Numbered from the stretch's first letter, positions 1 through 11,047 are shown. The stretch is DNA of 53,344 nucleotides from Alteromonadaceae bacterium (GCA_002746115.1 NVXL01000212.1:1-53344), one strand, 5' to 3'. Numbers and translations are program-made. The notes: generated by a model not told the origin, from the letters alone.

Positions 1-104
1 CTTTTTTGGTAGTTAAAAACACTGCCTAGATCAAACAAAACAAGCTAAAAAAATCGACTTCGAAGTGACTTACTGCTTCGCTTCAAAGCTGCCCTTGCTT
101 AAGG

Positions 105-140
105 GAGGCGGACTATAACGATATGACTTCCCAGGGTCAA
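105..140 (-). promoter_or_regulatory. Stable-RNA (rrn P1-like) promoter firing off the left edge
   Basis: On the minus strand a -35 box TTGACC (complement of 135-140) and a -10 box TATAGT (complement of 112-117) are separated by exactly 17 bases. The -10 is followed by a GC-rich discriminator (CCGCCTCCC), the hallmark of ppGpp-controlled rRNA and tRNA promoters. Downstream on the minus strand (positions 1-104) is a non-coding leader with a small hairpin CCCTT-AAGC-AAGGG (92-105) and no reading frame. The likely transcript is an rRNA operon lying beyond the window. The 16S sequence and boxA are not inside, so a tRNA operon remains possible. Confidence 0.7.
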
Positions 141-194
141 CCACTTTTATTCATAATTCACGATTTATATTTTTACCGACTCTATGCAGGAGAT

Positions 195-226
195 CGTTAC
201 CCGCATACTTTTTTATACGGGTAACG
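195..226. repeat. Inverted repeat downstream of pssA
   Basis: A 9-bp perfect dyad CGTTACCCG / CGGGTAACG encloses a 14-base spacer that contains a T tract. It lies between the pssA stop and the stable-RNA promoter, so it may end pssA transcription. No U-run follows the stem on the minus strand, so it is not a canonical intrinsic terminator. Confidence 0.5.
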
Positions 227-274
227 AAAAGTATAGCGCTTAAACGCCGTACCGCAAGGTCACAGAAGAAAGTA

Positions 275-1093
275 TCACTTACGTGACACTTTCTCCCAAA
301 GCCACCAAGCGGGGCCGGATAGCGCGTAAACAAACGCTAAGGCAAACAACACCCTAGGCGGGTCGATAATCACAGCGATGAATACCAGCAAAGTCACTAG
401 CATCGCAACAAACGGAACACGCCTGTTCTTATCTAAACCTTTAAAGCTTTGATAGCGAACATTTGAGACCATCATAAATCCGACAAACGTTACAAGCACG
501 GCTGCAAAGATTGAGATTTCGGTCGTTAGTTGCTGCTCACTCCCAAGCCAAACCCCTGAAGCCACCAACGTTGCTGCTGGAGGGCTCGCCAAACCGGTAA
601 AGAATTGACTGTCAGCTGATTCAACTTGGGAATTAAAACGCGCCAACCGCAGTGCCGCGCAGGTCGCAAAAACAAATGCCGCCGCCATACCGAACTTACC
701 TAATGGCTGTAACGCCCAACTGTACGTAGCTATTGCCGGCGCCAAGCCAAATGACACCATGTCCGACAAACTATCGTACTCCATGCCAAAGGCACTCTGA
801 GTATTCGTCATGCGAGCGACACGACCATCAAATCCGTCGAGAATTTGAGCCGCGAAGATTGCTAGCGCAGCATTGGCGTAATTGCCATCCATCGCAGACA
901 CAATTGCGAAGAAACCGCCAAATAGAGCGCCAGTAGTAAATAGATTAGGGAGGAGATAGACACCTTTTAAGGTGATTTTTTTTCCATTTTGCGAAACTTC
1001 TTCAACATGCTCGTCAACGGGAACACCGCCTGGCACATCTATAGAGAGCTCGCTATCATCGCCGGGTTTAGAATTAGAGCGATCTTCTGTCAT
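275..1093 (-). CDS. pssA: CDP-diacylglycerol--serine O-phosphatidyltransferase
   Basis: This 272-residue integral membrane enzyme joins CDP-diacylglycerol and L-serine to make phosphatidylserine, the precursor of phosphatidylethanolamine. The CDP-alcohol phosphotransferase signature is perfect: D89-G90, A93-R94, G103, D107, D111, followed by several hydrophobic helices up to the C-terminus. The first 40 residues are acidic and hydrophilic and are probably a cytoplasmic tail. It lies downstream of ilvC in the same direction with a 117-base gap, an arrangement found in other gammaproteobacteria where pssA follows ilvC. The hydrophobic PssA type seen here differs from the phospholipase D-like PssA of E. 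coli. Confidence 0.93.
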   Translation of the reverse strand: MTEDRSNSKPGDDSELSIDVPGGVPVDEHVEEVSQNGKKITLKGVYLLPNLFTTGALFGGFFAIVSAMDGNYANAALAIFAAQILDGFDGRVARMTNTQSAFGMEYDSLSDMVSFGLAPAIATYSWALQPLGKFGMAAAFVFATCAALRLARFNSQVESADSQFFTGLASPPAATLVASGVWLGSEQQLTTEISIFAAVLVTFVGFMMVSNVRYQSFKGLDKNRRVPFVAMLVTLLVFIAVIIDPPRVLFALAFVYALSGPAWWLWEKVSRK

Positions 1094-1210
1094 AACATGC
1101 CTCGCTGATCAAAGTTAGCTGGCCACGTATCGGGACTCGCCAACGTCATCGACAATCGATAAACACTGAGGGCGCCGACAACACACCCAAAGCGTTAAAA
1201 AGACTCAACC

Positions 1211-2248
<1,038 letters not shown>

Positions 2249-2276
2249 TTAATGAATTAATAAATGGTATTTTAAG

Positions 2277-2771
2277 CTACAAACTTAGCACTTTTTCACC
2301 GCGGGCAATTCCGGATACGCCCGAGCGAACAACTTCAATAATTGCGGCTTCTCCCACAGAGTGGAAAAAGGCGTCAAGCTTGTCGCTTGTACCTGTGATT
2401 TGAATCGTATACACCGACGCCGTAACGTCAATGATTTGGCCACGAAAGATATCAACACAGCGCTTTATTTCTGCACGCTGAGCTCCAGAGGCTCGAACCT
2501 TAACGAGCATTAGCTCACGCTCAATATGCGCCCCTTCGGTAAGATCAACCAACTTAATCACATCAACCAGGCGATTAAGGTGCTTGGTGATCTGCTCTAT
2601 TTTGTGATCACTCCCCATAGTTGTTAGCGTTAATCTCGATAAACTAGCATTCTCCGTAGGCGCGACCGTCAGAGACTCGATATTGTAACCCCGCTGTGAA
2701 AACAAACCAATCACACGAGACAACGCACCAGGCTCGTTTTCCATCAGAAGAGAGATAATTCGTTTTTTCAT
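2277..2771 (-). CDS. ilvH: Acetolactate synthase small (regulatory) subunit
   Basis: This 164-residue regulatory subunit of acetohydroxyacid synthase III stimulates the large subunit and confers valine feedback inhibition. An N-terminal ACT domain begins right after the start (residues about 4-75, opening RIISLLMENEPGALSRV with the conserved ligand-loop glycine), followed by the small-subunit C-terminal domain. Its ATG overlaps the ilvB stop codon by one base (TAATG), which indicates translational coupling with the catalytic subunit. Confidence 0.95.
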   Translation of the reverse strand: MKKRIISLLMENEPGALSRVIGLFSQRGYNIESLTVAPTENASLSRLTLTTMGSDHKIEQITKHLNRLVDVIKLVDLTEGAHIERELMLVKVRASGAQRAEIKRCVDIFRGQIIDVTASVYTIQITGTSDKLDAFFHSVGEAAIIEVVRSGVSGIARGEKVLSL

Positions 2772-4510
2772 TAGGTACGCTCCGTCTTACTCAACCACAT
2801 ATCACGCATGGAGCCTGTCGGAGGCGGCACTTGCATTGGATAGACATGCTCTTGGGGGTCAACATAGATATCCATAAATACCACGCGATCTTTAATAGCA
2901 AAGCATTCTTCCATTTTGGATTTTAGCTCCTCACGCTTGGTCACCTTTATGCCAACATGACCGTAGGACTCAGCCAGCTTAATGAAATCTGGAAGGGAGT
3001 CCTCATAAAGGCTCTCGGAGTAGCGGCTATTGTATTGCATGTCTTGCCACTGCTTAACCATGCCTAACGCTTGGTTGTTGATACAGATGATTTTGACGGG
3101 CAAATTGTATTGCGTGCAGGTTGACAGCTCCTGGATACACATTTGAATACTGCCTTCACCGGTAACGCAAACAACTGTAGCGTCACGTTTAGCATATTGC
3201 ACACCAATAGCAGCGGGCAAACCAAAGCCCATTGTGCCTAGGCCACCGGAGTTAATCCACCGACGAGGCTTATCAAACGAGTAGTACTGTGCGGTAAACA
3301 TCTGATGCTGGCCAACATCGGAGCAAACGTAAGCATCCCCCCCCGTTACCTCATAGAGAGTTTTAACCACCTCTTGCGGCTTGATCATCTCACTATTAAC
3401 GTCATAGTTTGGATTCAACAAGATACTATAACGACTACGCCACTCATCTATCTGCGTCCACCAATCGCTAATCGAATTTTCGTTCGGGCGCTCAGAGCTG
3501 GCATTTAGCAACTCAAGCATCTCATCAAGCACGGCATCTACAGGACCTACGATAGGAACGTCGGCCGTTATCGTTTTTGAAATGGATGCTGGATCAATGT
3601 CAATATGGATAATTTTAGCGGAAGGACAAAACTTACTCGGCGTGCTTGTGACACGATCATCAAAGCGTGCGCCTATCGCAAAAATAACGTCAGCATGGTG
3701 CATCGCCGTATTGGCCTCGACCGTACCGTGCATACCTAGCATGCCCAAGAACTGTCGGTCTGTCGCCGGGTAGGCGCCCAAGCCCATAAGCGTGTTGGTA
3801 ATGGGGAAGTTGAGCAAGCGAGTTAGCTCTGTCAATTGTTTCGATGCGTTCCCTTGAACAACCCCGCCACCGGCATAAATCATTGGCCGACACGCTCCAA
3901 GTAGCATTTGAATTGCTTTCTTGATCTGACCAGCGTGTCCGCGTGTCGCTGGGACGTACGAACGGAGCTTTATGCTGTCGGGATATTCGTAATCAAATTT
4001 ATCCACAGGGTTGGTAATGTCTTTTGGCACATCGATGACTACAGGGCCTGGGCGACCGGTAGAGGCTATATAGAATGCTTTTTTAACAATCTCTGGAATA
4101 TCTTCTTGGCGACGCACCAAAAAACTATGCTTAACAATAGGGCGAGAAACACCAATCATGTCAGTCTCTTGGAAAGCATCTTCACCAATTTTGTCAGACG
4201 ATACCTGCCCAGAAACAACCACCATTGGAATTGAATCCATGTATGCCGTTGCAATACCTGTAATCGCATTTGTTGCACCGGGCCCGGATGTAACCAAGAC
4301 GACGCCTGTTTTTCCCGTTGCTCGCGCATAACCATCCGCTGCATGTGTTGCGCCTTGCTCGTGGCGCACAAGCACATGATTCACCTTATCTTGCCGAAAC
4401 AATGCATCATAAATGTGTAATGCAGCGCCACCCGGATACCCGAATACGGTGTCAACACCTTCATCCGCTAGCGCTCTAATTAACATATCTCCGCCGGAGA
4501 GCTTTTCCAC
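2771..4510 (-). CDS. ilvB: Acetolactate synthase large (catalytic) subunit
   Basis: This thiamine-diphosphate enzyme condenses two pyruvates, or pyruvate and 2-oxobutyrate, as the first committed step of branched-chain amino acid synthesis. The 579 residues carry the N-terminal ThDP-binding domain with catalytic E51 in [15 protein letters not shown], the central FAD-binding domain, and the C-terminal ThDP pyrophosphate motif GEGS...NN near residues 445-475. The start is GTG, with GAGG ten bases upstream. It could equally be called ilvI, since its partner is of the IlvH type. It is the first gene of the ilvBHC cluster, and the upstream leader contains several repeats. Confidence 0.95.
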   Translation of the reverse strand: MEKLSGGDMLIRALADEGVDTVFGYPGGAALHIYDALFRQDKVNHVLVRHEQGATHAADGYARATGKTGVVLVTSGPGATNAITGIATAYMDSIPMVVVSGQVSSDKIGEDAFQETDMIGVSRPIVKHSFLVRRQEDIPEIVKKAFYIASTGRPGPVVIDVPKDITNPVDKFDYEYPDSIKLRSYVPATRGHAGQIKKAIQMLLGACRPMIYAGGGVVQGNASKQLTELTRLLNFPITNTLMGLGAYPATDRQFLGMLGMHGTVEANTAMHHADVIFAIGARFDDRVTSTPSKFCPSAKIIHIDIDPASISKTITADVPIVGPVDAVLDEMLELLNASSERPNENSISDWWTQIDEWRSRYSILLNPNYDVNSEMIKPQEVVKTLYEVTGGDAYVCSDVGQHQMFTAQYYSFDKPRRWINSGGLGTMGFGLPAAIGVQYAKRDATVVCVTGEGSIQMCIQELSTCTQYNLPVKIICINNQALGMVKQWQDMQYNSRYSESLYEDSLPDFIKLAESYGHVGIKVTKREELKSKMEECFAIKDRVVFMDIYVDPQEHVYPMQVPPPTGSMRDMWLSKTERT

Positions 4511-4924
4511 TATATTTTTACCTCAATACCAAGAAGCTAATCTAAGCTAATACGCGTATATACCGAAATAGATCCCATCGGTATCCGCAATTTATTTAAT
4601 GTAGTATGAATGTTCGATACGCGATGGCTTAGTCGCGCCAGTACCGCAGAGGTAAACGATGTATTACCCCAATTTGAGGATGGTTATTATGGTAAACGTT
4701 CGGTTTTCCATTATATGAGGGTGAACCAAGGTTATGCTGGTCGCCTCTGAACCCATCTCGCGAAAAGTGACATTGTCGCTGAATTGTTAACAAAGTCAAG
4801 ACTCACAACAGGGTCTGACGTTTTTACACCCAAATTGATGACGCATTGCTACACAAAGCACTAAAGCAGGGCTAGTATTTGGGTATATACTTATTATTAA
4901 GTCAGATTTATTCAAGGTAAGTTA
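4511..4924. promoter_or_regulatory. ilvB / DUF4124 divergent intergenic region with repeats
   Basis: This 414-base region separates two divergent genes. Near ilvB it holds two copies of AAGCTAAT spaced 10 bp apart (4534-4541, 4544-4551), a palindrome ATACGCGTAT (4550-4559), and a dyad ATACCGA / TCGGTAT (4560-4566 and 4578-4584). These sit within 75 bases of the ilvB start and are candidate regulator or attenuation elements. No convincing leader peptide or sigma-70 promoter is evident. The rest (about 4600-4910) shows no feature I can name. A Shine-Dalgarno AAGG lies at 4914-4917 for the rightward gene. Confidence 0.4.
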
Positions 4925-5413
4925 ATGAGGTATTGGATGAAAAACAAGCAACAAATCGGCGCGCCTAGCAAATGGATACTATTCAAATACCCAAGGCTCG
5001 CATCTATTGCGTGTGTATTTGTTGCGACAGTTTTGGCACTACACAGCCATATAGCATTTGCAGCAGATTACTATCGTTGGGTCGATGAGAAGGGCGGGAT
5101 TCATTATGGGTCAACACCACCTGCTGGCATCAAAGCAGACAAGATTAAGAGTGCTGGCACTACTGCAACCAAACCATCAACTAAAGTGGGAAGACCTAGG
5201 GGCACCTCGCCCGTTGTTGACCAACAAAAACAAGCCGTTAGCATACGTAAACTGCAGTGTAAGCAAGAAGCAGATCGGCTCAAAACCCTTCAAAAAAGCG
5301 GTACTCGCATCCGAATGCAGCAAGCAGACGGGTCAATGAAATATTTAAGTCCTGAAGAAGTAAGCGGCGAGATCGAGGAGTCTCGAAAATTTATTAAAGA
5401 TGCATGCAAATAG
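4925..5413 (+). CDS. DUF4124 domain-containing exported protein
   Basis: A 162-residue protein of unknown function. It has a basic N-terminus, a hydrophobic signal-like segment (about residues 22-42, ending AFAAD) and then the DUF4124 signature YYRWVDEKGGIHYG with a nearby TPP motif. This small beta-rich module is common in exported proteins of gammaproteobacteria. The C-terminal half is lysine-rich and probably helical. The ATG at 4925 has AAGG seven bases upstream. A second ATG four codons later is also possible. The gene stands alone and ends in a clear intrinsic terminator at 5441-5465. It is probably periplasmic. Confidence 0.8.
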   Translation: MRYWMKNKQQIGAPSKWILFKYPRLASIACVFVATVLALHSHIAFAADYYRWVDEKGGIHYGSTPPAGIKADKIKSAGTTATKPSTKVGRPRGTSPVVDQQKQAVSIRKLQCKQEADRLKTLQKSGTRIRMQQADGSMKYLSPEEVSGEIEESRKFIKDACK

Positions 5414-5440
5414 GTCTTAAATTCGTCCAATAAGTCTTAA

Positions 5441-5465
5441 GTCGCGATTACTCGCGACTTTTTTT
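5441..5465 (+). terminator. Intrinsic terminator of the DUF4124 gene
   Basis: The stem GTCGCG (5441-5446) / CGCGAC (5453-5458) has a six-base loop and is followed by seven T residues. It overlaps the last codons and stop of the convergent clpB gene, so the clpB C-terminal Ser-Arg-Glu codons double as part of the terminator stem. Confidence 0.8.
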
Positions 5466-8090
5466 GTTGAAAACCAGTTCGCCTCGCAAACAACTCACCT
5501 CAATTACGTCATCCGCGCGACACGCGCCCGTCAAAATTTGCTCCGACAGCGGATTTTCAATCAAATTTTGGATCTCTCGCTTTAAGGGCCGCGCACCATA
5601 GACGGGATCAAAACCCGCTTGCGCAACAAGCTCTGCCACCTCGGGTGTAAAAGTTAAGCCAAGCCCTTGCTCTTCCATACGTTGTTGCAATATTTTTAAC
5701 TGAATCAAGGCAATGCCACCTATCTGCTGCTGGCTTAATGGATGAAAAACTACCGCCTCGTCGATTCTATTGATAAACTCTGGCCGAAAGTGGCCGGCCA
5801 CAACCTCCATTACAGCTTCTTTCATCGCTTGATATTTATTTTGATTAATGTCTTCCTCAGTATCGTGAGCATCAAAGCTGATATTATCAAACGCTCGATT
5901 TTGTTCAATGTCTTGGATCTCTGCTGAACCTAAGTTTGACGTCATGACAATAACGGTATTCCTAAAATCAACCGTACGACCTTTACCGTCGGTCAATCGA
6001 CCATCATCAAGTACCTGAAGTAATATGTTGAACACGTCGGGGTGGGCCTTCTCAACTTCGTCCAATAACACCAATGCGTAGGGTTTTCGCTTTACAGCTT
6101 CGGTTAGATAACCGCCCTCTTCATAACCGGCATAACCAGGAGGCGCTCCAATCAAGCGTGCGACAGAGTGCTTTTCCATGTATTCAGACATATCAATCCG
6201 AACCATGGCATCCGAACTATCAAACAGAAACTCTGCCAACGCCCTGCAAAGTTCAGTTTTCCCAACGCCCGTAGGCCCTAAAAACATAAACGATCCGTTT
6301 GGACGAGTTGGGTCGGCTAATCCCGCACGAGCACGCCGAATCGCTCGCGATACAGCGCCAACCGCCTCCTTCTGACCAATGACGCGCGTATGGATCACCT
6401 CCTCCATACGCATAAGCTTGTCTTTCTCTCCTTCAAGCATTTTTGTCACGGGAATTCCCGTCCACTTAGAAACCACCTCTGCAATTTCCTCATCTCCAAC
6501 CTTATTGCGCAACAACTTCCGGTCATGCATCTCAACTTGACCGGCCAAGTCTAACTGTCGCTCTAACTCGGGGATGATACCGCATTGCAACGCGGACATA
6601 CGCTCCAAGTCTTCAGCTCGGCGCGCAGCATCTAGATCTAACCTCGCCTGCTTTAAACTGCTCTTGATACTTTGAGTACCGCGTAAAGAGCATTTCTCGG
6701 CGCTCCAAATTTCGTCTAGCTGTATATAAGCACGGTCAAACTTTTGAATCTGAGCGTTGATTTTTTCGGCTCGCTGGCGAGTAGCCCTGTCCTCGTCATT
6801 TTTAATCGCCTCCCGCTCTATTTTGAGCTGAACCAATCGCCGCTCAATACGATCCATTTGCTCGGGCTTAGAGTCGATCTCCATACGAATACCACTAGCG
6901 GCTTCGTCAATCAAATCGATCGCTTTATCAGGAAGCTGCCGGTCAGAGATGTAACGCTTTGAAAGCTTTACAGCTGCAACTAAAGCGGCATCAGATATAT
7001 CGACACCATGGTGTATTTCATAACGCTCTTTCAAGCCACGTAAAATCGCAATCGAGTCTTGCTCCGTAGGTTCCTCCACACGGATTTTTTGAAAACGACG
7101 CTCAAGTGCCGGGTCTTTTTCTAAATACTTGCGGTACTCTTCTACCGTTGTTGCGCCGACACAATGCACTTCGCCGCGAGCTAAGGCTGGCTTGAGTAGG
7201 TTACTTGCGTCCAAAGCACCGTCGGATTTACCGGCACCGACCATGGCGTGCAGCTCATCAATAAACAAGATGACTCGCCCATCTTGTCTAGCAAGTTCAT
7301 TTAGAACTGTTTTTAGACGCTGCTCAAAGTCGCCACGAAACTTCGCTCCAGCCAGCAAGGCTCCCAAATCAAGAGAGAGTAGTCGCCGGTTTTTCAGTCC
7401 TTCCGGCACCTCACCATTGACTATCCGCTGCGCCAAGCCTTCAACAATGGCCGTCTTACCAACACCCGGCTCACCAATCAAGACGGGGTTGTTTTTTGTA
7501 CGGCGCTGCAATACTTGGATGATACGCCGAATTTCTATGTCTCGGCCAATCACGGGATCGAGCTTGCCGGCCTCAGCGCTTGCGGTCAGATCAACCGTAA
7601 ATTGCTCAAGTGCTTGGCGGTTAGTTTCAGTTTCAGGATCATCAACGGTTTCCCCTCCGCGAATATTGCTAATAGCCGTTTCAAATTGAGATAAACTCCC
7701 GAATGACGACAGCAGCTTTCCAATGATCATCGCCTTATCTTGCATTGCCGAGGTAACAATGGTTTCACTAGAGATGAATTTGTCACCGGCATCCTGAGCG
7801 CGTTTATCAGCAAGGTTAAGTAAGCGCCCCATGTCCACAGACATATGCACTTCTCCGCTTGGACGCTCGCATTTGTTTAGCTCGGAAAATCGCTTTGTTA
7901 AGGCATTACGAAGCCCAACAACATCAAATTTGGCACCCACCAATATTGACCGAATCGACCCACCCTGCTGATCAAGCATGGCTTGTAACAAATGCTCCGG
8001 CTCCATGGCCTCGTGATCCCGCCCAACAGCGACTGACTGTGCATCTGACAAAGCAATTTGAAGCTGATGTGTTAAACGGTCAATGCGCAT
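5448..8090 (-). CDS. clpB: ATP-dependent disaggregase ClpB
   Basis: A hexameric AAA+ chaperone that works with DnaK to extract and refold polypeptides from aggregates in the cytoplasm. The 880 residues comprise the Clp N-terminal repeat domain (about 1-150), a first ATPase domain with Walker A GEPGVGKT, a long coiled-coil middle domain (about 400-530), and a second ATPase domain with Walker A GPTGVGKT. The length is slightly above the E. coli protein (857). There is no IGF/L ClpP-binding loop that would suggest ClpA. It lies 77 bases downstream of pgeF in the same direction. I found no clear sigma-32 promoter in the gap. Confidence 0.96.
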   Translation of the reverse strand: MRIDRLTHQLQIALSDAQSVAVGRDHEAMEPEHLLQAMLDQQGGSIRSILVGAKFDVVGLRNALTKRFSELNKCERPSGEVHMSVDMGRLLNLADKRAQDAGDKFISSETIVTSAMQDKAMIIGKLLSSFGSLSQFETAISNIRGGETVDDPETETNRQALEQFTVDLTASAEAGKLDPVIGRDIEIRRIIQVLQRRTKNNPVLIGEPGVGKTAIVEGLAQRIVNGEVPEGLKNRRLLSLDLGALLAGAKFRGDFEQRLKTVLNELARQDGRVILFIDELHAMVGAGKSDGALDASNLLKPALARGEVHCVGATTVEEYRKYLEKDPALERRFQKIRVEEPTEQDSIAILRGLKERYEIHHGVDISDAALVAAVKLSKRYISDRQLPDKAIDLIDEAASGIRMEIDSKPEQMDRIERRLVQLKIEREAIKNDEDRATRQRAEKINAQIQKFDRAYIQLDEIWSAEKCSLRGTQSIKSSLKQARLDLDAARRAEDLERMSALQCGIIPELERQLDLAGQVEMHDRKLLRNKVGDEEIAEVVSKWTGIPVTKMLEGEKDKLMRMEEVIHTRVIGQKEAVGAVSRAIRRARAGLADPTRPNGSFMFLGPTGVGKTELCRALAEFLFDSSDAMVRIDMSEYMEKHSVARLIGAPPGYAGYEEGGYLTEAVKRKPYALVLLDEVEKAHPDVFNILLQVLDDGRLTDGKGRTVDFRNTVIVMTSNLGSAEIQDIEQNRAFDNISFDAHDTEEDINQNKYQAMKEAVMEVVAGHFRPEFINRIDEAVVFHPLSQQQIGGIALIQLKILQQRMEEQGLGLTFTPEVAELVAQAGFDPVYGARPLKREIQNLIENPLSEQILTGACRADDVIEVSCLRGELVFNKKSRE

Positions 8091-8167
8091 AAAATACCTT
8101 CACAACCTTTGTCTGTTTATCTACATTATTAAACTGTTTGCCATTTATTGCTTAAAACCCACCTCTA

Positions 8168-8926
8168 CTAATCCCTCCAGATGAGGCTTGCAAATCGTCC
8201 AGTGGTACCGTCTCGACGATACGAGTAAAACACCTCATCGTCAGCGACAGTGCAATATTCCCCTCCATACACCTGATGCAGCCCTAAAGCGTTAAACTCA
8301 GCTCTAGCAAAAGCATAGATATTAAAAAAGTATTTATCAGGAGAGTTCCCCGGGTCAAAGTGCTTAGCAACACCATGATTAACCAAACCGCTCGATTCAG
8401 AGGCGGTAAACGCATCAAGTAAATCAGTACCTACTTCAAAGTTTTTTTGCGAAATAGCAGGGCCAAGGTAGGCAATTAAAGAAGAGGCCGGTTCGTTAAA
8501 CTTCGTGATCACTTTAGCTAAAATGCCCGCTGCGAGCCCTCTCCATCCTGCGTGCACAGCCGCAATGTGGCCAGTCGATTGGCTACAGAGCAATACCGGT
8601 AAACAATCGGCTGTTAAAACGGCACACACAGCACCGGGTTTTGCACTAAAACAAGCGTCTGCTTGAACCGCTTGTTTATTTATTGAAGCGGTAGAGTCAT
8701 CCACAATATCAGTGCCATGCACCTGAGCCAGCCAAGAAATATCCTTCCCTACACACTCCGACAGTTGTTGGCGATTTGACCTCACATGCTCTGGGTTATC
8801 ACCTACATGATCGCCCAGGTTAAAACCATCATATGACGCTACGCTTGCACCTCCTACACGTGTCGTTATCGCGCTTCGAATCCCTCGGGGTAAGGGCCAA
8901 GAGGGGGTCAGCAATCTCAAAAACAC
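8168..8926 (-). CDS. pgeF: Purine nucleoside phosphorylase / peptidoglycan editing factor (YfiH/LACC1 family)
   Basis: A 252-residue member of the Cu-oxidase_4 family. Homologues cleave purine nucleosides or remove mis-incorporated residues from peptidoglycan precursors, and the older name was polyphenol oxidase. The zinc-site signature is visible: the Cys in TADCLPVLL and the His in AAVHAGWRGL, plus an earlier His in AQVHGTD. The start is GTG with GGAG just upstream, and the coding region overlaps the 3' end of rluD by 10 bases, so translation is coupled. The rluD-pgeF-clpB order is conserved in Pseudomonas. Confidence 0.9.
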   Translation of the reverse strand: MFLRLLTPSWPLPRGIRSAITTRVGGASVASYDGFNLGDHVGDNPEHVRSNRQQLSECVGKDISWLAQVHGTDIVDDSTASINKQAVQADACFSAKPGAVCAVLTADCLPVLLCSQSTGHIAAVHAGWRGLAAGILAKVITKFNEPASSLIAYLGPAISQKNFEVGTDLLDAFTASESSGLVNHGVAKHFDPGNSPDKYFFNIYAFARAEFNALGLHQVYGGEYCTVADDEVFYSYRRDGTTGRFASLIWRD

Positions 8927-9867
8927 CTCTCCAAGTGAGCCACCAATGCCTGCATGTCCTCCGGCATTGGGCTATCCCACTCGCAATACTCGCCTGTACT
9001 CGGGTGTACCAAGCCCAATGTCGTTGCATGCAGCGCTTGACGACCAAACTGCATCAAGGGCTGTAAATTTACATTTTTATTTACCTGAGCTTGGTTCAAG
9101 CCTTGGCCATAAGTAGCATCGCCTAGAAGTCCATGACCTAAATGCGCCATATGTACTCGAATCTGATGGGTTCGACCTGTTTCAAGCTTTAACTTTAGAA
9201 GGGTAAAACCTTGAAATTGAGCCTCAATAGCATAGTGTGTAACGGCATGTTTACCGCCAAATTCTACAACGGCCATCTTAGTTCTAGCACTTGGATGGCG
9301 ATCCATAGCAGCATCTACATGACCGTCGCTAGACAGCTCTCCGTGCGCAACCGCCAAATAGTGCCTGTTTACGCTACGATCTTGTAGCTGCCCAACCAAA
9401 TGAGTTTGAGCCTCAATAGTTTTAGCGACGACCATTAAGCCAGTAGTACCTTTATCCAAACGATGCACAATACCCGCTCTAGGCACTTTGGCGATGGCCG
9501 GGTTATGGTGTAGCAGGGCATTCAGCAAAGTGCCATCCGGATTACCAGCTCCTGGGTGCACAACCAGACCCGCAGGCTTATCCACCACCATCAAGCTCTC
9601 GTCTTCGTATACGATGTTGATCGGTATATCCTGCGCCTCCCATTCCCCTTGAACCTCTAGCACGGCATTCAGCGCTAAAGTTTCCCCGCCACAGAGGCGT
9701 AGTTTAGGTTTAGCTACGGAACCATTGAGTAGCAAGCTTCCATCTTTTATCCACGCCTGAATACGACCGCGGGAATAATCAGGGAACATTTCCACCGCAA
9801 CTTGATCGAACCTGTGCCCGGTTCTTTCGGGCGGGACTTTCGCATGACGAATAATTTGATCTGACAT
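8917..9867 (-). CDS. rluD: 23S rRNA pseudouridine(1911/1915/1917) synthase
   Basis: This enzyme converts uridines of helix 69 of 23S rRNA to pseudouridine and is needed for normal ribosome assembly. The 316 residues have an N-terminal S4 RNA-binding domain (about 17-75) and an RluA-type catalytic domain with the motif HRLDKGTTGLMVVAKT, which contains the catalytic Asp, and the motif GRTHQIRVHMAHLGHG. It is transcribed divergently from bamD, as in Pseudomonas, and is the first gene of rluD-pgeF-clpB. Confidence 0.95.
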   Translation of the reverse strand: MSDQIIRHAKVPPERTGHRFDQVAVEMFPDYSRGRIQAWIKDGSLLLNGSVAKPKLRLCGGETLALNAVLEVQGEWEAQDIPINIVYEDESLMVVDKPAGLVVHPGAGNPDGTLLNALLHHNPAIAKVPRAGIVHRLDKGTTGLMVVAKTIEAQTHLVGQLQDRSVNRHYLAVAHGELSSDGHVDAAMDRHPSARTKMAVVEFGGKHAVTHYAIEAQFQGFTLLKLKLETGRTHQIRVHMAHLGHGLLGDATYGQGLNQAQVNKNVNLQPLMQFGRQALHATTLGLVHPSTGEYCEWDSPMPEDMQALVAHLERCF

Positions 9868-10067
9868 TGATTAGAGGCGCTCATTTTAAAGGAGTGTGCT
9901 AGCTTTGCAGGCATTCTAGTGTGCCCAACATTGCATTAAAAGTCCTAGGGTAACAAATTTTACTTTATGCATCAGTTACACGGTATTGCGATGCGATATT
10001 GTATTTAGCGTGAATGCTAACTAAACTGGCGCCCCTGTTTGATATATCTGGATGAGCAACTTCAACT

Positions 10068-10991
10068 ATGCACCATAATTTTCGTATTCTTTTTTGCGTA
10101 ATAATCTGCCTACTAATAATAACCGCGTGCGCGAGCAACGATGAAAAGGTTGCCAAGGGCTCAGAAAAGAGCGTTTATGAGAAAGCACAAAGCCACATGA
10201 ACTCAGGCAACTGGAACGCAGCCGTCGACACACTGCAATTGCTTGAAGAATATTACCCTTTCGGCGCTTACGCCGAGCAAGCCCAGTTAGAGCTCATCTA
10301 CTCTTACTACCAAGCCCGTGAATTTGAATCCGCCATCGCAGCTGCAGATCGATTTATACGCCTGCACCCCCAGCATCGAAGTGTTGATTACGCTTATTAT
10401 ATGAAAGGGATCGCGAGTTATCACAGCGATACTGCGATCACTAAAGCCCTAGTCACCGACGTCACTAACCGCGACTCGGGCACATCAAAGGAAGCGTTTA
10501 ATCACTTTAACCTGCTGATCCAAAAATACCCCAAGAGCTCCTATGCCTTGGATGCTCAAAAGCGCATGATTTATTTGAGAAACATTATTGCCCGCTACGA
10601 GATTCATGTCGCCAATTACTATTTTAGACGCGGCGCATTTATCGCGGCAGCAAACAGAGGTCGCTACGTTGTCGAAAACATGCAGAACACCCCTGCCGTT
10701 CCGGACGGTTTAGCGGTGATGGCTCAGGCCTACCACTTATTAGAAATGCCAGAACTTGCAAAGTCCGCCACCAAAGTCCTAGCCACAAACTTCCCGGATC
10801 ACCCTGCACTGGACGCAGATGGCAACTTCAAATACACCTATAAGCTCAAAGCTAAACGCACATTGGTAAACTATCTAACATTAGGACTACTGAATAAGAA
10901 ACAGTATGTGAGCTTTGATACTCGAAGCATGTATAACACCGAATTTAAAAGTTCACGCGGCAACCCCGCTCTTTTACCTCCACCAAGCTAA
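10068..10991 (+). CDS. bamD: Outer membrane assembly lipoprotein BamD
   Basis: An essential TPR lipoprotein of the BAM complex that inserts beta-barrel proteins into the outer membrane. The N-terminus is a lipoprotein signal with lipobox ITAC (Cys at residue 21). Five TPR-like repeats follow, containing the family signatures YPFGAYAEQAQLELIYSYY and DYAYYMKGIASY. At 307 residues it is longer than the E. coli protein (245) because of a C-terminal extension with a basic KLKAKRTLVNYLTLGLLNKK stretch. No strong Shine-Dalgarno precedes the ATG. It is divergent from rluD and convergent with nadE. Confidence 0.94.
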   Translation: MHHNFRILFCVIICLLIITACASNDEKVAKGSEKSVYEKAQSHMNSGNWNAAVDTLQLLEEYYPFGAYAEQAQLELIYSYYQAREFESAIAAADRFIRLHPQHRSVDYAYYMKGIASYHSDTAITKALVTDVTNRDSGTSKEAFNHFNLLIQKYPKSSYALDAQKRMIYLRNIIARYEIHVANYYFRRGAFIAAANRGRYVVENMQNTPAVPDGLAVMAQAYHLLEMPELAKSATKVLATNFPDHPALDADGNFKYTYKLKAKRTLVNYLTLGLLNKKQYVSFDTRSMYNTEFKSSRGNPALLPPPS

Positions 10992-11005
10992 TTTAAAATA
11001 CAAAC

Positions 11006-11043
11006 CTTAAGCGCGACAATGTAATAAGCACTCCGCGCTTAAG
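11006..11043. terminator. Inverted repeat between convergent bamD and nadE
   Basis: A perfect 10-bp dyad CTTAAGCGCG (11006-11015) / CGCGCTTAAG (11034-11043) with an 18-base loop fills most of the gap between the two stop codons. A T-rich stretch follows on the minus strand, and there is no U-run on the plus strand. It probably serves as a shared terminator stem. Confidence 0.5.
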
Positions 11044-11047
11044 ACTA

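Noticed and set aside
4536-4578. Possible ilv leader peptide on the minus strand (about 13 codons, containing Ile, Val, Leu)
   Set aside because: No ribosome-binding site, too few branched-chain codons in a row, and no paired terminator/antiterminator visible before ilvB.
7129-7689. Long open frame antisense to clpB (186 codons)
   Set aside because: Lies wholly inside a well-conserved gene, with no ribosome site or domain. It is a shadow frame produced by codon bias.
9868-9960. GCAAAGC on the minus strand upstream of rluD, resembling a cyclic-di-GMP riboswitch core
   Set aside because: The GAAA tetraloop hairpin and the GCGGGGTTACC segment are both missing.
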